Of a stretch of DNA of 64,000 bases, positions 10,381 to 17,935 are shown piece after piece; position 1 is the first letter of the stretch; each line of letters starts with the position of its first letter. This DNA is from Chromatiaceae bacterium. Its GTDB lineage: Bacteria; Pseudomonadota; Gammaproteobacteria; Chromatiales; Chromatiaceae. The stretch lies in contig JALOTB010000011.1 of NCBI GenBank assembly GCA_025458165.1, positions 1 through 64,000 on the forward strand, written 5' to 3'. The notes under the pieces are model-generated. The model saw only the letters and a list, made by a program, of their open reading frames with translations, made no database searches and was not told where the DNA came from. A program made the translations under genes and the position numbers.

Positions 10381-11826
10381 CTAGCCGCCGAACACCAGGG
10401 CGGCGAGGCCGAGGAAGATGAGAAACCCGAGGGTGTCCGTCGCCCCAGTGATCAGGATGCTGCTGCCGAGCGCCGGGTCCTGGCCCGCGGCCTTGAGGCC
10501 GTAGGGCACCAAGACCCCGGTGGTCACCGCCATCAAAAGGGTCAAGATCATGGCGGCGAGCATCACCCCCGCGAGGATCGCGTCGCCATAGAGCAGCCAG
10601 GTCACCGCCGCCATGACGCCGCCCCAAACCAGTCCGTTCAGCAGCCCGATCATCGCCTCCTTCGAGAGTAGGCGGCGGAAACGCCCCTCCGTGAGCTGAT
10701 TGAGTGCCAGGCTGCGGATCATCAGCGCCATCGCCTGATTCCCGGCGTTGCCGCCGACGTTGGCAATGATCGGCATGAGCGACGCAAGCGCGACCACCTT
10801 CTCGATGGTGCCCTCGAACTGACCGATCACGCGCGAGGCGATGAACGCGATGAGCAGGTTCAGCGCCAGCCAGGGCCAGCGGTTGCGGGCCGAGACGATC
10901 ACCGGGGCGTAGAGGTCCTCGTCCTCCGGCAGCCCCGCCTGGGCGAGGAGCTCGCGCTGGGAGCTCTCCTTGACGTACTCCAAGACCTCGTCGACGTTGA
11001 GACAGCCGACCAGGCGGCCGTGGGCGTTGACCACGGGCGCGGAGATCAGGCCGTAACGCTCGAAGGCGGCGGCCGCGCCGGCAAGCGGGTCATCGGTATG
11101 GAAGGCGAGCGGGTCGCGCTCCATCACCTCCCCGGCCTCAGTGGCGCCGGGGTTGACCAGCAGCGCTTTGAGCGGCAGCACCCCGCGGAGCTGCATGGCG
11201 CGGTCCACCACCATGCACACGCCGGTATCCCCTGGCAGGTCGCCACGCCGGCGCAGATACCGCAGCACTGCGTCGAGGCTGGTGTCCTCCCGCGCAGTAA
11301 GCACATCGAAGCGCATCAACGAGCCGACCGTGCCCTCGGGGAAGTCCATCGCCTGCTGCACCTGGGCGCGGTCCTCGGCCTCTCGGGCACCGAGCAGCTC
11401 GGGGGCCAGGCCCTCCGGGAGCTGGGGTATCAGGTAGGCCAGCTCGTCAGCCTCCAGGTCCTGAGCCGCATGGAGGATCTCGGTGTCGCCCAGGGCCTCG
11501 ATCAGGCCCTCGCGCACCGCGTCCGAGACCTCCAGCAGCACCGGGCCACGCCGGGCCGGCTCCACCAGCGCCCAGAGCTGCAGGCGCCGGTCGAGCGGCA
11601 GGTTCTCCAACACGAGGGCGGCGTCGGCCGGGTGGAGCTGGGCGATCTGGCGGCCGAGCTCCACACTCTGCTGGCGGGCCACCAGCGACTGGACCAGCTC
11701 GTGGCGCTGCATCGGCGAGCGCTCGACCAGGTTGGCGACCACGGCCTGGCGGTCGAGCAGCTCCTGGATGTGGCGCAGCAACGCCTGGGGGTCCTTGACG
11801 CGCCGGATCGAGGGTTCCTCGGGCAT
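10381..11826 (-). CDS. mgtE: magnesium transporter MgtE
   Basis: A 481-residue inner-membrane Mg2+ channel/transporter. The order is the cytoplasmic N domain (about 15-150, repeats such as ALVLENLPLDRRLQLWALV), two CBS domains (about 155-290, with VGSLMRFDVLTAREDTSLDAVL and GRLVGCLNVDEVLEYV), and five membrane helices from about 310 containing ANVGGNAGNQAMALMIRSLALN, the conserved family segment near the pore. The start is the ATG before PEEPSIRR, with GGAAAG upstream. A longer frame upstream has no ribosome site. It is transcribed with truC and divergent from the hybrid kinase gene at 11951. Confidence 0.94.
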   Translation of the reverse strand: MPEEPSIRRVKDPQALLRHIQELLDRQAVVANLVERSPMQRHELVQSLVARQQSVELGRQIAQLHPADAALVLENLPLDRRLQLWALVEPARRGPVLLEVSDAVREGLIEALGDTEILHAAQDLEADELAYLIPQLPEGLAPELLGAREAEDRAQVQQAMDFPEGTVGSLMRFDVLTAREDTSLDAVLRYLRRRGDLPGDTGVCMVVDRAMQLRGVLPLKALLVNPGATEAGEVMERDPLAFHTDDPLAGAAAAFERYGLISAPVVNAHGRLVGCLNVDEVLEYVKESSQRELLAQAGLPEDEDLYAPVIVSARNRWPWLALNLLIAFIASRVIGQFEGTIEKVVALASLMPIIANVGGNAGNQAMALMIRSLALNQLTEGRFRRLLSKEAMIGLLNGLVWGGVMAAVTWLLYGDAILAGVMLAAMILTLLMAVTTGVLVPYGLKAAGQDPALGSSILITGATDTLGFLIFLGLAALVFGG

Positions 11827-11950
11827 GGGCTTTCCGCAGTGAGGGAGGGTGAAGAGCTGGCACGGTGGGCGCGCGGTCATCGCGCGATTGCCGGCCCGGA
11901 GGCGCCGCGGCTATGGTGTGCGGATTGCCCACCCCAACCCCGGCTAAGGC

Positions 11951-14293
11951 GTGAAACTGCGCAGCCAGATCCTGCTCTTTCTGCTGGTCTTCGGCCTCTC
12001 CCCGCTGCTCCTCTCGGTGGCGATCAACCTGCCGCTCGTATTGGAGCGCACCGGGCTTTTCTACCAGAAGGCCTATCTGCAGAACCTGCGCGCGGACTTC
12101 CGCGATCTCGACCAGCATCTCGCGAGCCGCCACGAGATGATCCGGCTGCTCGCCAAGCTGCCCGAGCCGGGCCTGATTCTAGGTGAGCAGGGGGAGGAGG
12201 ACCAGATCGACCTCGCCCGCGCCCGCTACACCGGCTGGATCAACCAGATCCTGAGCGATCAGCGCGACATCATCCAGATCCTGTTCCTCGATGCGGAGGG
12301 CCAGGAGCGCTTCTGGCTGGAGCGCAACGAGAAGACCCTGGAGTGGCGCCCGACCGCCGACCTCCCGGAGCGGCCCAACGAGCCGTTCATCGCCGCGGGG
12401 CTGCGCATGCAGCCGGGCGGGGTGATGGTCAGCCGCATCCGCATCGACCCCCTGGCGGGCGCCGAGGACCCCCGCCAGCTCATGACCTTAAGCCTGATCA
12501 GCGCCATCGGCGGCGGTCCCCGGGCGGAGACCCAAGGGCTGGTCGCGATGACCATCGACGTCGGCGGGCTCGCCCAGTTCTACCGCGACACGCTGTGGGT
12601 GAACAACAACGGCAGCTACCTGCGCCCGGGCCGACCGATCGGCGAGGAGCCCGAGGCCTTCAACGACTTCCCCGGCCTCGCGCGCATCTTCGCCGACGGC
12701 CAGCTCGCCCTCTGGCGCGACGAGCGCGGCGGGCAGATCCTGTGGGTGCCGATGTTCCTCACCGAGGACGCGGTCCCGCTGTGGGTGGCACGCCCGGTCG
12801 ACCCCTCGCCGCTCGCGGACTTCCGCAACGCCATCGTCGCCCGCGTCTTCAGCATCGTGCTGCTGTTGCTCCTGGTGGTGATCATCCTCGCCCGCTACAT
12901 CGCCGCCCGCGCCGAGCGCTTCGGCCAGGAGCTGACCAGCGGTATCGGCCGGGTACTGCGCGACGGCGAGGGCATGCGCTTCTCCTGGCGCGGACCGCGC
13001 GAGATTCGCGAGCTCGGCGAGCAGCTCACCGCGCTCGCCCAGACCCACGTCGAGCACCTGCGCGCCGCCCACGAGCACACCGAGGAGCTGGAGCGCTCCA
13101 ACCGCTACAAGTCGGAGTTCCTCGCCAACGTCAGCCACGAGCTGCGCACGCCGCTGAACTCCATCCTGCTCCTATCCAAGATGCTGGCCGACCAGCAGTC
13201 CGGGATCGCACCCCAGCAGCGGCGCCAGGCCCAGGTGATCCACGAGGCCGGGCGCGACCTGCACGCGATGATCGACAACATCCTGGACATCTCACGCATC
13301 GAGGCGGGACAGGTCGCCGTCAATCTGGAGTGGGTCGCCTTGCGCCCGCTCGCCGAGGAGCTGATCGAGCTGGTCGCACCCCAGCTCACCGCCAAGGGAT
13401 TGGCGCTGCATCTGGAGGTGGGCGCCGATGCCCCCGCGCGGATCTACAGTGACCGCGAGAAGCTCCGCCAGATCCTCAAGAACTTCCTCGCCAACGCGGC
13501 CAAGTTTACCGAGCGCGGCAGCGTCACCCTGGAGATCACCCGCGGCGCCGACCCCGACCTGCCCGTCGCGCTCGCCGTGGCCGACACCGGTATCGGCATC
13601 CCCGAGGACAAGCAGGAGCTGATCTTCGAGGCCTTCCGCCAGGCCGACGGCTCGACCCGCCGGCGCTACGGCGGCACTGGCCTGGGGCTCTCGATCAGCC
13701 GCGAGCTCGCCGCGCTCCTCGGCGGGCGCATCCGGGTCGACAGCGCCGAGGGCCGAGGCGCGCGCTTTACCCTGCTGCTGCCCGTCGCGCTCGATCCCAG
13801 CCACCTCGCGGCGGATCAGGTCACCCACGAGCCAACCCCTGCGCCGGCTTCCGACACACCGGCCGCGGTCAAGGCCGAAGTGGACGGTGCCTACCGCGGG
13901 CACTGGGTGCTCCTGGTCGAGCGCGAGGTGCAGAGCCTGGTCACGGGGACCGCCTTGATCGAGTCCCTCGGCCTCGGGGTGCAGACGGCGGCGGACGCCG
14001 ACGAGGCCATCGAGACCCTCAACGAGGAGCCCGGCTGTTCACTCATCCTCTTGGCCCGGCTGGTGTCTGCCCAGAATACCTGTGATACGATCCGGATGAT
14101 TCGGGGGCAGGGCGCCGCCCAGGAGACGCCGCTGGTCGTCATCGGCGACGCGCCGGACCGCGGCGACGAGGACCTTTTCCGAGCGGCGGGCGCCAGCGGC
14201 TTCCTGCGCAAACCCTTGGATGGCGCGGCCTTTCAGGCGGTGCTTGACGACCTCGTCAAGATCCCCGGGGAGCAGCGGCGGCAGCGGGCATGA
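11951..14293 (+). CDS. hybrid sensor histidine kinase with a degenerate C-terminal receiver
   Basis: A 780-residue membrane kinase starting at GTG. An N-terminal helix (about 5-27) and a second helix (about 297-318) flank a periplasmic sensor of Cache-like character (ARYTGWINQILSDQRDIIQI, LFLDAEGQERFW). A HAMP-like region follows, then HisKA with His396 in ANVSHELRTPLNS, and an intact ATPase domain (NAAKFTERG, DTGIGIPEDKQ, GGTGLGLSISREL). The C-terminal 110 residues have receiver topology but lack the acidic pair (VLLVEREVQ). The phosphoacceptor position is Ala (LILLARLVS) and the Thr/Ser switch is Gly (VVIGD); only the Lys in LRKPLDG is kept. It therefore looks like a pseudo-receiver. It overlaps the next gene by ATGA. 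Confidence 0.9.
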   Translation: MKLRSQILLFLLVFGLSPLLLSVAINLPLVLERTGLFYQKAYLQNLRADFRDLDQHLASRHEMIRLLAKLPEPGLILGEQGEEDQIDLARARYTGWINQILSDQRDIIQILFLDAEGQERFWLERNEKTLEWRPTADLPERPNEPFIAAGLRMQPGGVMVSRIRIDPLAGAEDPRQLMTLSLISAIGGGPRAETQGLVAMTIDVGGLAQFYRDTLWVNNNGSYLRPGRPIGEEPEAFNDFPGLARIFADGQLALWRDERGGQILWVPMFLTEDAVPLWVARPVDPSPLADFRNAIVARVFSIVLLLLLVVIILARYIAARAERFGQELTSGIGRVLRDGEGMRFSWRGPREIRELGEQLTALAQTHVEHLRAAHEHTEELERSNRYKSEFLANVSHELRTPLNSILLLSKMLADQQSGIAPQQRRQAQVIHEAGRDLHAMIDNILDISRIEAGQVAVNLEWVALRPLAEELIELVAPQLTAKGLALHLEVGADAPARIYSDREKLRQILKNFLANAAKFTERGSVTLEITRGADPDLPVALAVADTGIGIPEDKQELIFEAFRQADGSTRRRYGGTGLGLSISRELAALLGGRIRVDSAEGRGARFTLLLPVALDPSHLAADQVTHEPTPAPASDTPAAVKAEVDGAYRGHWVLLVEREVQSLVTGTALIESLGLGVQTAADADEAIETLNEEPGCSLILLARLVSAQNTCDTIRMIRGQGAAQETPLVVIGDAPDRGDEDLFRAAGASGFLRKPLDGAAFQAVLDDLVKIPGEQRRQRA

Positions 14294-15177
14294 ATCGCTA
14301 CCCAGGTTTCAAACTCCTCATCGTCGACGATCACCCGCGCAACCTCTTCACCCTGCGCAGCCTGATCGAGCAGCATATGGAGGTGGCGATCGTCGAGGCC
14401 ACCTCTGGCCAGCAGGCGATCGACATCACCCTGCAGCAACCCGACATCGATCTCATCATCCTCGATGTCCAGATGCCGGAGATGGACGGCTTCCAGACCG
14501 CCTCCCTGCTCAAGCTGCGCAAGCGCACCCGCGACATCCCGGTCATCTTCCTCACCGCGGCCTTCAAGTCGGAGGAGTTCCAGCAGCGCGGCTACGCCGT
14601 CGGCGCGGTCGACTATCTGCTGAAGCCCATCGACGACAACCTGCTGATCAACAAGATCAGCACCTATTTCCGCCTGATCGAGAAGGAGCGCGCACTCAAC
14701 CGCGTGCTTGAGCAGAAGGTCGCCGAGCGTACCGCCGAGCTCAACGAGGCCAAGCAGTATCTGGAGAACATCCTCACCTACATGGGCGAGGCCCTGCTGG
14801 TGCTCACCCCCGAGGGGGCGATCACGCTGGTCAACCCGGCGGCCTGCCGCATGCTCCAGTACAGTGCGTCCGACCTGCTCGGCATGTCGATCGGCGACGT
14901 GTTCGAGGAGGAGGCCGACGAGACCGCCGGGGCCTTCATGGGGACCTGGCTGGAGGCGCTCATTCGGACCGGGGCGCTCTCCAAGATCGAGGCGCGATTC
15001 ATCGCCAAGGACGGGCGGCGCGTCCCCATCCTCTTCGCGCGCACCGCCATCAAGGACCCGGACGGGCGCATCCGCGACATTATCTGCATCGCCAAGGACA
15101 TGACCGGCTACGTGCGCATCCCCGACGAGGAGCCCGCAACGGCCGAGGTCCGCGGCAAGGCGCAGGCGATCACCTAG
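14290..15177 (+). CDS. response regulator with receiver, coiled coil and PAS domain, no output domain
   Basis: A 295-residue protein. The intact receiver (1-125) has LLIVDDHPRN, Asp59 in LIILDVQMPEMDG, and LLKPIDD. A helical linker (RALNRVLEQKVAERTAELNE) would form a signalling coiled coil. A PAS domain follows (about 155-280: LTYMGEALLVLTPEGAITLVNPAACRML, ending in the PAC-like IKDPDGRIRDIICIAKDM). There is no kinase, GGDEF, EAL or DNA-binding domain, so it must act by protein contact. It overlaps the hybrid kinase by four bases and is followed 9 nt later by an ArsR-type regulator, making a three-gene operon. Probably the phosphoryl acceptor for the upstream kinase, whose own receiver is degenerate. 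Confidence 0.88.
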   Translation: MNRYPGFKLLIVDDHPRNLFTLRSLIEQHMEVAIVEATSGQQAIDITLQQPDIDLIILDVQMPEMDGFQTASLLKLRKRTRDIPVIFLTAAFKSEEFQQRGYAVGAVDYLLKPIDDNLLINKISTYFRLIEKERALNRVLEQKVAERTAELNEAKQYLENILTYMGEALLVLTPEGAITLVNPAACRMLQYSASDLLGMSIGDVFEEEADETAGAFMGTWLEALIRTGALSKIEARFIAKDGRRVPILFARTAIKDPDGRIRDIICIAKDMTGYVRIPDEEPATAEVRGKAQAIT

Positions 15178-15186
15178 GAGCCGTCG

Positions 15187-15522
15187 ATGACCGAGCCCAC
15201 CGAGACCGATCTGCCCGAAGACGAAGACACGACGCTGACCGCCAATGCCCTCAAGGCGATGGCCCACCCGCTGCGCTGGAAGATCCTCTGCTCGCTCGGC
15301 GAGCGCGAGCTCTCGGTGGGGGAGATCGTCGAGCGCACCGGCACCTCGCAGAGCAACATCTCCCAGCACCTGGAGCAGCTCCGAAACAAGAACATCGTGG
15401 TCGCGCGCAAGGAGGCCAACCGCATCTACTATCGCATCCGCAACCCCCAGCTCCTCAGCCTGATCGGCATCATGCGCGACGTGCTCTGCCCGGCGAATCT
15501 CGACGACCGCTACCCCCGCTGA
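15187..15522 (+). CDS. ArsR-family regulator with the BigR/SqrR persulfide-sensor cysteine pair
   Basis: A 111-residue winged-helix repressor of the ArsR/SmtB family: LKAMAHPLRWKILCSL, recognition region GTSQSNISQHLEQLRNKN, and wing ANRIYYRIRN. It lacks the ELCVCDL metal site. Its only cysteines are Cys35 (KILCSL) and Cys101 (RDVLCPANL), 66 residues apart. This is the same spacing and local context that I recall for the dithiol of SqrR, BigR and YgaV, which forms a tetrasulfide bridge with reactive sulfur species and releases DNA. That reading is an inference from motif and spacing. AGGAG lies 7 nt before the ATG; it is the last gene of the kinase operon. Confidence 0.85.
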   Translation: MTEPTETDLPEDEDTTLTANALKAMAHPLRWKILCSLGERELSVGEIVERTGTSQSNISQHLEQLRNKNIVVARKEANRIYYRIRNPQLLSLIGIMRDVLCPANLDDRYPR

Positions 15523-15607
15523 GCCCGCGGGAGACCCGGAAGACAGGGGTCCGCCGGCGTTGTCCCGCGCCCGGGCAGGCCAAGCGTGCCGGACGCGCTT
15601 GCGTTCA

Positions 15608-15636
15608 TTGGCGGCCCATCCCGGTTTCCGGATAAT
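15608..15636 (+). promoter_or_regulatory. sigma70-type promoter of speE
   Basis: TTGGCG (15608-15613) and GATAAT (15631-15636) are separated by 17 bp, 33 bp before the speE start. The -10 matches consensus at five of six positions and the -35 at four. This suggests that speE is transcribed separately from the upstream signalling operon. Confidence 0.55.
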
Positions 15637-15668
15637 GGGCGCCCGATCCACTGCCGGGGTGCCTGGTT

Positions 15669-16535
15669 ATGAGCTTGGGCGACGACTGGTTCACCGAGAT
15701 CTCCGAGGACGCGGGCAGCGCCTTCTCCCTGCGGGTGAGGGAGAAGCTCCACGAGGAGCGCACCCCGTTCCAGACTATCGCCATTTACGACACCCAGGGC
15801 TTCGGCCGGCTGATGGTGATCGACGGCTGCACCATGCTCAGCAGCCGGGAGAACTTCCTCTACCACGAGATGATGGCCCACCCGGCGCTGTTCACCCACC
15901 CCGCGCCGCGGCGGGTGGCGATCATCGGCGGCGGCGACTGCGGCACCCTGCGCGAGGTCTTGAAGCACCCCGAGGTCGAGGTGGCGACCCAGATCGATAT
16001 CGACGAGCGCGTCACTCGGCTCGCCGAGCAGTATTTCCCCGAGCTCACGGCATCCAACCGCGACCCGCGCGCCCGACTGCTCTTCGACGACGGCATCCAG
16101 TGGGTGCGCCAGGCCGGGCCCGGCGGCCTTGATCTCATCATCGTCGACAGTACCGACCCGGTCGGTCCCGCCGAGGGGCTCTTCAGCGGCGCCTTCTATG
16201 CCGACTGCCTGCGGGCGCTCGGCCCGGGGGGGCTCCTGGTGCAGCAGAGCGAGTCGCCGCTCTACCACCTGCCCATCCTGCGCGAGATGCACGCCGCGAT
16301 GCGGGCAGCGGGCTTCGCCGATACCAAGACCCTCTTCTTTCCCCAGACCATCTACCCCTCCGGCTGGTGGAGCGCAACCCTGGCCCGCCAAGGGGCCGCC
16401 ATCGACGGCTTCCGAGCGCAGGCGGCCGAGGTACGGGGTTTCGAGACCCGCTACTACAACGCCGACATCCACCGAGCCGCGCTGGCCGCGCCGGAGTTCT
16501 TCCGCCGCGCCCTGCAACAAACGGGCAACGGCTGA
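15669..16535 (+). CDS. speE: spermidine synthase SpeE
   Basis: Transfers an aminopropyl group from decarboxylated AdoMet to putrescine. The 288-residue protein has the full aminopropyltransferase layout: an N-terminal beta domain (TPFQTIAIYDTQGFGRLMVID), the nucleotide-binding GGGDCGTLREVLKH with DID at the adenosine-ribose site, LLFDDGIQWV, the catalytic-site segment IIVDSTDPVGPAEGLFS, and LVQQSESP. These are the SpeE signatures. It begins with ATG (MSLGDDW) 33 bp after a good promoter. The adjacent binding-protein/GGDEF-EAL pair raises the possibility of a polyamine-related signal, but that is speculative. Confidence 0.95.
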   Translation: MSLGDDWFTEISEDAGSAFSLRVREKLHEERTPFQTIAIYDTQGFGRLMVIDGCTMLSSRENFLYHEMMAHPALFTHPAPRRVAIIGGGDCGTLREVLKHPEVEVATQIDIDERVTRLAEQYFPELTASNRDPRARLLFDDGIQWVRQAGPGGLDLIIVDSTDPVGPAEGLFSGAFYADCLRALGPGGLLVQQSESPLYHLPILREMHAAMRAAGFADTKTLFFPQTIYPSGWWSATLARQGAAIDGFRAQAAEVRGFETRYYNADIHRAALAAPEFFRRALQQTGNG

Positions 16536-16569
16536 TCTTTCGCCCCAGCGCTACAGGAGATCACAAGCG

Positions 16570-16809
16570 ATGCAAGAGCCCGAATGCCCCAAGACCGGCC
16601 CCTACGCCCTGGAGCTCGACGCCGGAGCTTATTGGTGGTGCGCCTGTGGCCGCTCGGCCAACCAGCCCTTCTGCGATGGCTCCCATCAGGGCACCGGCTT
16701 TCAGCCGATCAAGCTCGAGCTCCCCGAGGCGCAAAAGCTATGGCTGTGCGGCTGCAAGCGCAGTGCCGACGCCCCCCACTGCGACGGCACGCACAAGAAG
16801 CTGCTGTGA
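16570..16809 (+). CDS. double CDGSH iron-sulfur protein
   Basis: A 79-residue protein with two CDGSH modules: CACGRSANQPFCDGSH and CGCKRSADAPHCDGTH. Each supplies three Cys and one His to a [2Fe-2S] cluster, so two clusters are expected. It has no membrane segment and is probably cytoplasmic. The tandem two-motif form is common in bacteria; its function is poorly defined (redox or iron-sulfur handling). AGGAG lies 9 nt before the ATG. It sits 34 nt after speE and may be cotranscribed with it. Confidence 0.93.
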   Translation: MQEPECPKTGPYALELDAGAYWWCACGRSANQPFCDGSHQGTGFQPIKLELPEAQKLWLCGCKRSADAPHCDGTHKKLL

Positions 16810-16915
16810 GCGCCTTGACCCTCGTCCGCGAACCGGTCTCCGCCCGAAGTGGGCGGTACCGCCGACTTCCGCGATAATCGCGGCTCAGGCTCAGGGAAGG
16901 GACCGCGAGGGCTTC

Positions 16916-17935
16916 GTGGGGATCGAGTCGAAGAGCCGGCGGGCGCGAAGCCGCATCAGAGGGTACGCGGGCCTGTTGGGTTTGGCGTTGGCCTGGCTCG
17001 CCGCCTGCTCCCAGCCGCAGGCGCCGTTGCGCGTGGCGACTATCCCCTGGATCGGCTATCAGCCGTTGTTCCTCGCCCGTGACCTCGGCCACTACCCGGC
17101 GAGCGCCATCCGGTTGGTCGAGCTCCGCTCCAATACCGAGTCGCTCCGCGCCATTCGCAACCGCGACGTCGAGGCCGCCGCCCTCACCCTCGACGAGGCC
17201 CTGCTGCTCGCCGCCGAGGGCCACGAGATCGCCGTGGTTGCCGTCCTCGACTGCTCCTCCGGGGCCGACGCCCTGGTCGCCCGCCCCGGGATCGACAGCC
17301 TGAGCGCACTCGCCGGGGCCCGCGTCGGGGTGGAGAGCAGCGCCAACGGGGCCTACGTGCTGAGCCGCGTCCTGCATCTCGCCCACCTCACGCCGGCCGA
17401 CGTCCGCATCGTCCCCCTCGGCAGCGGCGACCAGGTCGCGGCCTTCCGCGCCGGGGAGGTCGACGCCCTGGTCACCTACGAGCCCCTGCGCACCCAGCTC
17501 GGCGCCCTCGGCGCCCAAACCCTGTTCGACAGCCGCGAGATCCCCTGCGAGATCGTCGACGTGCTGGTGGTCCTGCGCGATGCGCTGCGCGAGCGCAAGG
17601 GTCAGATCGATCTCCTCCTGCGCGGCTGGTTCGCGGCCGTCGCGCACCAGGCCGCGGTACCCGCGGAGGCCGCAGCGCGACTGGCGCCGCGCCTCGCGAT
17701 GCAGCCCGAGGAGTACCTCGGCGCCGTTGCCGGCGTCGAGCTCGGGAGCCTGGGGCTCAATTGCGTGGCGCTAAGCGAGGCCGCGAACGGCAACGGGCTC
17801 GGCGCCAGTGCCCGCCAGCTCGCCGTGGTGATGCTTGCCAACGGCCTCCTCACGGGTGAGCCGGATCTCTCCCGGTTGATCGAGCCCGACGCGGTGCGGG
17901 CGCTGGGGTGCGAGACGCCCCGTGGTCCCCGATGA
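16916..17935 (+). CDS. NMT1/THI5-like solute-binding lipoprotein
   Basis: A 339-residue exported protein. The GTG start has GAGG six bases upstream. A basic N-terminus, the hydrophobic stretch GLLGLALAWLA and the lipobox LAAC indicate a lipoprotein. The mature part starts LRVATIPWIGYQPLFLARDLG, a hallmark of NMT1/SsuA/TauA-type periplasmic binding proteins, and continues with GARVGVESSANGAYVL and FRAGEVDALVTYEP. No ABC permease or ATPase gene is present. The gene overlaps the membrane GGDEF-EAL gene by four bases (ATGA). It most likely presents a ligand to that sensor rather than feeding a transporter. The ligand is unknown. Confidence 0.86.
   Translation: MGIESKSRRARSRIRGYAGLLGLALAWLAACSQPQAPLRVATIPWIGYQPLFLARDLGHYPASAIRLVELRSNTESLRAIRNRDVEAAALTLDEALLLAAEGHEIAVVAVLDCSSGADALVARPGIDSLSALAGARVGVESSANGAYVLSRVLHLAHLTPADVRIVPLGSGDQVAAFRAGEVDALVTYEPLRTQLGALGAQTLFDSREIPCEIVDVLVVLRDALRERKGQIDLLLRGWFAAVAHQAAVPAEAAARLAPRLAMQPEEYLGAVAGVELGSLGLNCVALSEAANGNGLGASARQLAVVMLANGLLTGEPDLSRLIEPDAVRALGCETPRGPR

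Noticed and set aside
16916..17935. ABC transporter operon around the solute-binding protein
   Set aside because: No permease or ATPase gene lies on either side; the protein overlaps a GGDEF-EAL gene instead.
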